From contig JAEVLN010000006.1 of assembly GCA_018350325.1 (NCBI GenBank), positions 248,001-312,000 on the forward strand: DNA of 64,000 bases, in the 5' to 3' direction. Shown here in pieces: positions 55,916 to 64,000 of the stretch. The notes under the pieces were generated by a model, which saw only the letters and a list, made by a program, of their open reading frames with translations, did no database searches and was not told the DNA's origin. This stretch comes from Globodera rostochiensis. Lineage: Eukaryota > Nematoda > Chromadorea > Rhabditida > Heteroderidae. How positions within the stretch are numbered: position 1 is the stretch's first letter; each line of letters begins with the position of its first letter. Position numbers and translations under genes: made by a program.

Positions 55916-58900
55916 TTATTCCCGGGATGGAGTGCAATTTGGACATTTGGTTTTGACCTTTGTGCCATCGACCACTAAGCTTTCGATGAGTTGTTTGACC
56001 CTGGCCATTTGCTGTCCGCTGATAAGAATGGCGATGTTTTGACGAGTGACAATTCGCAAGGCGCAGGCGTCGTTCTCAAGCACCAATTCGGCAATGTCGC
56101 ACCAATCAAAGTGATCCTGGATGGCCATGTTGACCTCCTTGCCGTTCCCATTTTGACTTGAAAGAACGGAAACCAGTCGAATACCGGTTTCTGAGATGCC
56201 TAACAGCTGAGGGAACCTGACAAGTGGGACTCAGCTTACAAATTAGTCCGTCCTTTTGCAATTGGCACACTCACCGTCCGCTGGGTCTTTCCTCCACGAC
56301 GGGAAAGAGTCTGCAGAAGTACAAAGGCCATTTGCGGACAATTCCGATAAGTTCCAGCTTAACATTTGTTGGGATTGTCGAAGGTTTGTTCAACGCATTT
56401 GGTGGAACATTGAAGCTTCCTGGGGATTTGGGAGTCTCCTTTAGACTTATCGTCAATTTTCGTTCACAAACGAAGCAATTGTTGGACGGCTTCTCGCTCG
56501 TATCGGCGAATTCGCGGCTGGCAAAGTTGACGACGGCAATCGCGGATAATCTTTACGCCAAAAACGGGGTAAATCGCCAGAATTTAAAGGATGGTTCACC
56601 TGCGCAAAGGTTAGGTCGATTTCCAACGCATCGTCCAGCACCTCTCCCGGCACGAACAAATCCCGGCATAGAATTAATCTAAACAAATACTTTTATTATT
56701 GCATAAATTTCTCCAATTCATTAAAAAGAAATGCACAGAGTAAGCTTTCTCTGTTTTATGCCAAATTCCACCTGAATGGCTGTTGTGAGTAAGTCAACGC
56801 GGTTACACTTTTTGCTGCTTTCTTTGGACTATTTTCATTGTTTATATTGACAATTTCCCGCGGAATTGGCTGATTCTCTCCGACGACGGAAAATGCCCCT
56901 GACGGCTGTTGGGCTTGGGGCCGGGTGTTGAACAACAAAATGTCGAGGGCGAACTCGGACTCGGGCACCCATTCATTGCCGGGGGGGTAGACGGCCTCGG
57001 CCTCCTCTTCCGAAGGCGTCTCCGAAATCAGACCGTCGTCCGTATCACTTTCTGTCGTTTCCTCTTCCTCCTCTTCCGTTTTGACTTCGTTTTCGAAGTA
57101 TTGTTTCATTGGAACATATTGTCCCCATTTTCTGTTGAATACTTCTTCGTATCGCCCTTCTTCTGCTGGACGATGGCTAACCGGAAGATGCCGAAGAGGG
57201 GCTTTGACGCCAAAGGCGACATCGGCCATTCCCCGTAACATTGTGGCCGTGGGCTGTCCGAGAAGATTTTCGCCACCATTTTCCATTTGTTGTTCTGTAG
57301 AAGTGAATTCTCCGTTCGGTTGGTAGGTTTTGAACTGCTGTTGCTTTCCGTATGCTTCTGGTACGTCTTTGGCTTCTTGTTCATTACGTTCTACGAATAT
57401 TCCGCCTCCAGTCTTGTATACGAAACGTTTTGGCCAAATGAAATTGGCATTTTGTGTCGTTGGGCATTGTCCGTTTAGTTTCCTTCTGACACTTTCCCAG
57501 GGAGTTGACGCCTTCGAAGGAATCTCGTTTTCAGCTTCATCTTTGTCCTCAAGCAGGTCGTAGTCCACTGGAGGCAATGCCTTTTCGAACACATCGTCGA
57601 GGAAGCGTTCGACCGCGCCATCCGACGTTGGCACGGGCACGTCCCGGATTAGGCCCAATGTCCCTTCACCTAGACAGAGGATACCAGTGATTTAATATCT
57701 TTTTTTGACTAAATCCGCATTGGTTAAATCGAAATTATTTTTAAAACTCTATAAAAAGGATTTGTGGAGCTAACAACAATTAATTATTTTCAGTGCCATT
57801 GGTCGATGTGCCGTCTTCTTCCCTCTCCGTTATTCGCGACATGCAATTCGTGTTCGAAGACCGTCGCAGCTGAACGCCTTCGTCCAGTCGAGTTCGAACT
57901 GCGGAAGGCTGCTGGTGCAGGGGCCGTTCCATGCTTGATGATTGCGCGAATTTCGGACGATAAAAATCGTTTCTGAGCAAATGCTTGCGGCCAATTAGTG
58001 AATTGGCGTTCTTATCGACTGTCTCACGACTTTGTCCGAATTTGTTTTCGTTGTTAATTTTCTCCAACTTTTCTTCTCCGATAGATTTTGGCGAATCGAA
58101 AAAGGCGAATAACGGCGATTCCGTGCCGAATTGTTCCGTTAATTGTCGGTTTTCTTCGATTTGGGTAATGGCATCAAAGAGAAAGAGAGACGAATGAATG
58201 CACGTGCATCGGAGTCCGTCGTCCAACTCCAAACACCATCCAAAAGAGTCGCCAATACCCCTGGGGGGATTCATTTAGATGCTTTTTCTTTGAGCTCACT
58301 CACCTCTGCCTGAGCATCGTTTGTACCACTTCTTCGGCCGTTTTCCACGCGTCCGTCTCAATCAAAAGCGATTCGCCTGTGACAAAATGTGCCAAGAGAG
58401 TGAATGGACGCCGTTGAACAAAAGCGTTATATTCCAATAGGGAGGGCCCAAAGTGCCGACTTCCGTAGGGAACGACCGCTTCAATTTGACGGGAACGCAT
58501 TTTGAGACAACCGGCGAATAACATTTTGGAGAGCGGAGGCGGTTGGACTTGGAAAATGCTAAAAAGGTTGTGGAATTGCAACGGGAATTGCCTTACCCGT
58601 GCAGTAGGGGAACGATCGCCTCAGTGGGAGGAAATGCGTTGATGGCACACAGCAGCAAAGTCCAAGCACGGTCCATTGCCATTTTACAAATTGACTTATG
58701 GGTTTGGTTAACGAGTTGGAGAAACAGTTCATCTCGCAGGGACGGGAAAAGAATGCCATGCCGGACAATTGCCTTCGCCAAAACGGCTAGCCGACACGGG
58801 TCGGTGCAGCTGCTGCTCTCGGGTTGGAATTGGTAGATAAGGACCAGCCTGAACAAAGCAAGCGACTGCAGGAACTCCTCCTCGGTCTCCTTGGCCAGGA

Positions 58901-61900
58901 ACGGGGCGACAATTGGCTCCCGGCGAGCACCGACAGGAATAGCCTTAAACAAATCGAGACAATTTGTACAAATCAGAGGAGAAGAAATTTAGCAAAACAA
59001 TTTGGCAATTGCCTCCCATCACACTTTGATTTGATCAATCGCGAATTGTTCCAACGGAACTGTGGGGGCATTGAGTGACTTCCATTTTACTGCTAATGTC
59101 GATGGGACGTAGTTGGAGCAGTCCCGAAACTGCGTCCATTTTCCCTGCTCGTCTTTCTGTTTGCAAAGACTGTGCATTCCCTTCAACAGCGCCCCCAACT
59201 CCCCCTGCAATTGCTCTCCCGAATTGATGAGCATGTTCAGCAGCTGCTCTTGCCCCTCACCCGCCTTCTCTCTGACACTTTCCGTCAATGTGTTCATTGT
59301 TCTCTCCCTCAATAATGCCACATTCTTCCATCTCTTTCGGCATTTCCATCCTCTGAAAGCCGCTTGAATTTGAGTGGCTGCCGCACGTTTCCGAAGGAAA
59401 TAACGACGCGCGAGGAATTTACGAAAATTTCGTTGAATGATTAAAGCGGCCAAATTGAGAGTGGCCTGCTTTAGCTCGCATAAGCGCTCGAAGAGCGGCT
59501 CCATCAGAAAAACATAGCCTGACACGAATTCGAAGTTGCCGGCATAACGAATACCCTGCGCGTCCAAAACATCTTTGGCAATCTGATGAACATTTTGTCC
59601 ACTGACCACCTCAAAACGTTTAATTTATTATTTTTAAGACAAAACAAAAAACTTCTTCTGGCAAAAGGGCGCGAAACGAATTGGCAAACTTTTTGATTGG
59701 AATTTTATGTTGGAATCCGTCGCGGACGGCGATACAATGGTCCGAAACGGTGAGAATACGAAGCTGACGTTGGATGTGTTGCTGATCCATCTTGCCGCCT
59801 GGCGTTTCGATGTTGGCCCGAATGCATCGAACGAAATGCAGACGAGAACTGTGAAGGAAAGGATTCAAAGTGCCCTCATTTCATTATAAGTTCATTCTGT
59901 TGACCACCAAAATATGCTAAACCCCTCCTCACCTTTTGAGCTGCTCACAAAGCTTGACAATGCCACGATGCCATTCATTCGCTACGTAAACACTTCGGTC
60001 TTCCACTTTGCTCGACAACATCTCGCCAAAAACTGAGGCCATCGAAGTATCTTTGGAACGCGACAGGATGGTAAAAATGAAGGCAGGCTGCTGAAACCGA
60101 TTTTTGGCCAGAAAGCCGTCGATGGAGTAGAAGGACAGTCCGAAGTGGTGGCGGATGCCAAACTCGAGACGACCTTTCACTCGGGCCTAGAATGGGGATC
60201 GGAAGTTTAATCAGTTCAAGATCAGCAGATGTCTGGCTACTTTTGCGTAGATGGCGTTGTCGAGGTGGTTGATGTTGCAATGCTGAAGGAAAGTCTCTTC
60301 CGTCCCTCGGGGGAACTTGCACTCGTCGTCCAGCAATGGCAGAATGCCCATCGGCCTCTTTACCAGCAGCTCCATCGTTCGCTCGTTACACGGCCAATTG
60401 TATTGGCTGAGAGCACCTCGCGATGCAAACACTGCGAATTGTATTAAAGACTTTCTGGTGCTCAAACAAACTCCCACCATTCTGCAGTTGATCGTCACTA
60501 AATTGGCCAAACCGTTGCTGCTGGAAGAAGTGTTCAAGTCGTTCGTTGAGCTAAATTTCGACGCAAATCCCTTGCATATTCAAACTAACCGACCAAATTA
60601 ATGCAAAACTCCTCGTAACCGTTGTTACTATAACGCCTCGAGCCTGGCACATCCAACAGAATGATTTTACCTAAGGCAGCCCCATCGTATTTTGTTGTCG
60701 CTTCTCTCGATGACGAAGGGCAAAAAAACATCGAAATTCTGGATAAAATCCACCGAAAAAGCCCTCCGTAGAGAATGATGGCAAAAGCGTCGCGCACATC
60801 CAGTGCCGACTCCACGTTTAGTCTTTGGTCTTCAAATAGCAATGGTCTAAAAGTCGGACCAATTTTCTATTTGACCTTTCTCTGAGTGGGTGAATGCTCG
60901 TTTCAGTTGTTCAAAATCCGTCTGTAGCAGCACAGACACCCATCGGAGCTCCGTCTCGTTGACAATTTCCGCCACTTTGTCCTCCTCGTTGCCATCCTAA
61001 AAGAAGGATTTTCTAATTGCCCGAAGCTATCTTTAGTTCGGACGCGCTGTGGCTTGAAGAAAAGGTTCCCGATGTGGAGAATGGCAGCGAGCAGACGCCA
61101 AATCAGCTCCTTCTGATGATCGGAGAATCCCACATGTGAAAGCGCATCGACTAACTCGGCAAAATCCGAAGTCTTAACGCCCCCCTGGCAACAGCCGCCC
61201 TAAGGCAAAGAAAATACTTTTGGGGTGCAAATTCTTCCGACTTGATTCAAATAGAAATATTTGTCAGCTCCGGCCAGCCCCAACGTTTCTCTTTGTGTTG
61301 CATCAATCCCACCGCACAATTGATAGAAAACGCAGAAATTGCCCTCTCCCTTTCGTTGGCCAATTATTCTCGACAATTCCACTGGGACAGACGGGTCCAA
61401 GAAGGAAAGGCCCTCGAGAGCACTTCTGTTTTGGGAAATGAATTATACCTTTTTTGGTCCAATTACAAAATGATCATTATTTCTGTACCCCCGATAGTGC
61501 AACTCCACTGCATAAGCGTGAAGCGTTGAGCGATCATTTTTAATTGTTTTTGCTGCGCCGAAAGCGGCCAAAATTAGTTCTAACGCATTTATCACCTTCA
61601 CCGACAACAAATTGACACGATAAACTTTTGGATTGCTGCTGTTGTTTCCTGACGTAGGCTCCAATTGAATTTCATTTACCCCCCCCCCCCCGCCGCCCTC
61701 TTCGAACCCTATTTCTAATAGCCAAAAATGCCTTAGCTTCTCTTATCAAGAATGTCGAGCTCCCCTTCTGACCCAACTTCCCCGCGTACCCTCCTCCTCT
61801 CTTGTCCTCCTCCGCTCTTCTATAAATGCCAAAAAGCGAAGTGTGTTGAAGAAATTGGTCGTTTTTCCAGCCCCCGCTTCCCCACAAAATACGATGGCCG

Positions 61901-62292
61901 CTTCCTTTCCGTCTCCGCTGATATCTTTCAGTATTTGTGAAGCTGTGGCATAAATATGGGCGCCCGAATGATCAGAAGGCGCATGAGGGGGCAAAAATTG
62001 TGCAAAAACCGAAGGTTCAAAGATGGACAAATGCTCATGAGGATTCAGCGCCAACAGATCAGAAGCACCGATTCGAGTCTGTTTGAGAAATATCATTGGC
62101 ACACTCGAAACATCTGTTGGTCTCTCCTCCACTTACGTAAAGCCGCTTCTTCCGTTCGTATCTGGCACAGACCGAATCAAAAATGGTTCTCGGGTCATCT
62201 AGACACAACCGCACTAAGTCCTCCCCGAGCAGGCGAAATCCCTCGTCAGAAGCCATTTCTGAAGAAGGTGCTGGAATGGAATGAAGATCCAT
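55916..62292 (-). CDS. Unconventional MyTH4-FERM myosin (HUM-4-like, multi-exon)
   Basis: An actin-based motor with cargo-binding tail. It starts at 62292 (MDLHSIPAPSSEMASDEGF). An in-phase splice joins RKKRLY to TRIGASDLLALNPHEH, the usual YTYIGxILVAINP region, then the P-loop GEAGAGKT (consensus GESGAGKT). Later motor parts include GLSFYSIDGFLAKN (about 60110) and HFVRCIRANIETPGG (about 59835). Two IQ motifs follow (IQRNFRKFLARRYF, IQAAFRGWKCRKRW, about 59450-59330), then a MyTH4 domain (LVLIYQFQP, AIVRHGILFPSLRDELFLQL, 58950-58600), the start of a FERM domain (about 58580-57780), an acidic linker of 300 residues (57658-56756) and a C-terminal FERM region (CRDLFVPGEVLDDALEIDL, IVRKWPLYFCRLFP), ending at 55916. 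Class XII (C. elegans hum-4) is my inference from the tail. Many exons are short, and several junctions were not resolved. Confidence 0.85.
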
Positions 62293-62763
62293 CCGCACGC
62301 CGTTATTCAATAATCACCAAAGTGCACAACCCTTCCCTAATGACCCACCCACCCTCCCCCGTCTTCAATTGATTACATCCACCAACACTCCCAGCCCCTG
62401 CAATCCACCCCCACCCCTCCTTTGCAAAGATATACACCTCTGACCCAATTCAATCAAAATTCACGGCGATTTCCCGATTGAACCGACGTCTTCGATAACA
62501 CACTGTCAAATTTGGGAAGTGGTGTGCGTAACCGAGAAAGCCGAAAAGAATACACCACTCGTATTTCACAACCCTTTGTTTTCTAGAGCTGATCAGAAAA
62601 TGAACAAAAAGAATTTACGCATTGGTCCAGAAAGTGTTTTTGGTAACAGCTTTCAAATGAAAGGGATTCGAATGCAAAAATGATAAAATAAATTGTAAGG
62701 GCAGAGCAAAGGAACAGAAAAAGATGCAACTGAAACTTCCTCCCCATCAATAAGCACTTCTTT
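62293..62763. other. Spacer between ALYREF and the myosin gene
   Basis: 471 nt between two minus-strand genes. It holds the 3' untranslated region of the ALYREF gene and the myosin promoter region. No further feature was seen. Confidence 0.4.
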
Positions 62764-63921
62764 CTATAGCTTTTTCATGTATGCCTCAAGCTCCTTGTCC
62801 AGTTCTTCAGCCGTCTTTGCCTTGGCTTCCACTTTGCCAGCACTAACGCCGCCACCGACAACTTAAAAGTGACCGAGAAGCGGTTATCAGCCTCCGAGAA
62901 TTTAAACAACCTCTTCGTCGTCCGCCACCAGCACGTGACAGCTTTTTGATAGACCCTCCAGAAATTCTTTTACGAACGAGTGACTTTTTCCTTATCGGAT
63001 TGGCCCCCCCGCTAATGCGCTGAAGACGATCGCGAATGTTGGCTCTCTTCGCACCAACAGAGTCAGTGCCTTCAGTCACCAAACAGAATTTAATCTCTTG
63101 TCCTTGAAAATATTTATATAATTTACTCCTTGCCGGGAAACCGTTCGCCCCACTAAACTTCCTACAACTCTTCGATGAAAAGGAATGGGAAAACCCCCTA
63201 AAGTTTGTACTTAAAACTATGTCCTAAAAGCATTCTTCAATGAAAAGGAATGTGAAAAACCCTTAGTTTGTCTTAAAACTACGTCCTAAAAGCACTTAAA
63301 AACAAACCGTCGATAGCGATGTCTTTGAACTCGCGTAGGATATTTAAAGCGGACTGTTGGTCGGTGAACAAGTCCGCGGTGCCCAAATGGGAGCCCATCT
63401 CATCATAATGAACAGCAACGCCAAACACATTGAAGTCTTGGAAGAGTTCCTAAATGAGCCAACAATAGCCCAACCACATCAAAAACAAGACAAACCTCCA
63501 AATCCAAAGTGACCACCGACTCGGGCAGATTCGACATTTGTAACTTTACCATCCCGCCAGAATCTCGTCCTGTAGCCTTGCGCGCAATCCGTGCGCCGAT
63601 GGAACCGCCCAAACCACTCTTGATGGATTTGAAAACCCCCAAACTGCTCCCACCACTTGCACGCTTCTTGCCCCCTCCGTATATTTCAGCAAATTTATCG
63701 TGCTTCCATTGTCCGGCTGGCACCTCCTAAAAGTGAGGGCTCAGCAAATGATGGACTTTTGTATTGTTTCAAACCCCTGACACGAATCCTCTCTGCGGAA
63801 AGCGAGGCCGAGCACTCGCACCGACAAGACGTCCACCACCACGTTTGACACCAACAACGCGCGATCCTTTTCCCTGATTTTTGATGATTTCGTCCAATGC
63901 CATTGCCAAATTTGCAGCCAT
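62764..63921 (-). CDS. ALYREF-type mRNA export adaptor (RRM protein)
   Basis: Aly/REF links spliced mRNA and the TREX complex to the export receptor NXF1. The start at 63921 reads MAANLAMALDEIIKNQGKG; LDEIIK is the conserved N-terminal UAP56-binding motif of the family. A basic Arg/Gly region follows (GVKRGGGRLVGASARPRF). The RRM then gives LQMSNLPESVVTLDLEELF, AVHYDEMGSHLGTADLF and ALNILREFKDIAIDG. After the RRM comes a Lys/Arg-rich segment (NPIRKKSLVRKRISGG). An intron near 62855-62907 joins AGGGRRR to VVGGGVSAGKVEAKAK, and the end TAEELDKELEAYMKKL is the second conserved UAP56-binding motif. Both terminal motifs and the RRM are thus intact. The myosin gene follows 471 nt downstream on the same strand. 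Confidence 0.92.
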
Positions 63922-64000
63922 TTCCAGATTAATGTGCTGACCTGAGTTGAATATTCTAAAAATGACAAACGCTAAAAGAAATCCTTACAAAAATATACCT

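Overview
The window looks like a piece of a nematode nuclear genome. The evidence is gene content: a cysteine-patterned T20D4.11-like (DUF19-type) secreted protein, an M16 peptidase of the C. elegans C05D11.1 type, a MyTH4-FERM myosin resembling HUM-4, an UNC-69/SCOC short coiled-coil protein and a divergent armadillo protein. Introns are mostly 40-60 nt with GT..AG ends, and same-strand genes are often closely spaced. The species cannot be fixed from the sequence alone. Two base-composition traits stand out: runs of 8 or more C or G are frequent between and inside genes, and there is about 3 kb of C/T-only satellite.

Layout. 1-2.6 kb holds minisatellite and a tRNA-like element. 2.6-6.1 kb (minus) is a USP48-type ubiquitin protease. 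6.7-7.3 kb (plus) is UNC-69/SCOC. 8.1-15.4 kb (minus) holds an armadillo-like gene and a larger unrecognised helical-repeat gene. 16.1-18.8 kb (minus) is PEX19, whose first intron carries nested transposons. 16.8-26.6 kb is a mobile-element cluster: at least six small elements with visible 8- or 9-bp target-site duplications, a deleted inverted copy of the M16 peptidase gene, and an intact-looking RAB18. 27.0-29.0 kb (plus) is the DUF19-like protein with a 39-bp coding minisatellite. 29.1-30.2 kb (minus) is METTL18. 30.7-36.6 kb (minus) has PCC1 (KEOPS) followed 129 nt later by a GRIP-domain golgin, an operon-like pair. 37.1-41.8 kb (minus) is the complete M16 peptidase gene. 42-43 kb has more mobile elements. 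44.3-47.5 kb (plus) has an unrecognised gene followed 61 nt later by a striking protein with eight CxYRxSCY motifs. 47.7-52.7 kb is C-rich satellite around one small minus-strand gene. 53.2-55.6 kb (plus) has two unrecognised genes. 55.9-62.3 kb (minus) is the myosin. 62.8-63.9 kb (minus) is an ALYREF-type mRNA export adaptor.

Most genes are housekeeping: ubiquitin removal, peroxisome and Golgi trafficking, tRNA and histidine modification, mRNA export, motility. They form no single pathway. The accessory signal is the set of small DNA transposons with foldback arms, the expanding tandem repeats (several in coding frame), and the nematode-type repeat protein at 44.9-47.5 kb. Exon joins were worked out by reading frame and splice dinucleotides. 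Where a first exon could not be placed, the entry says so.
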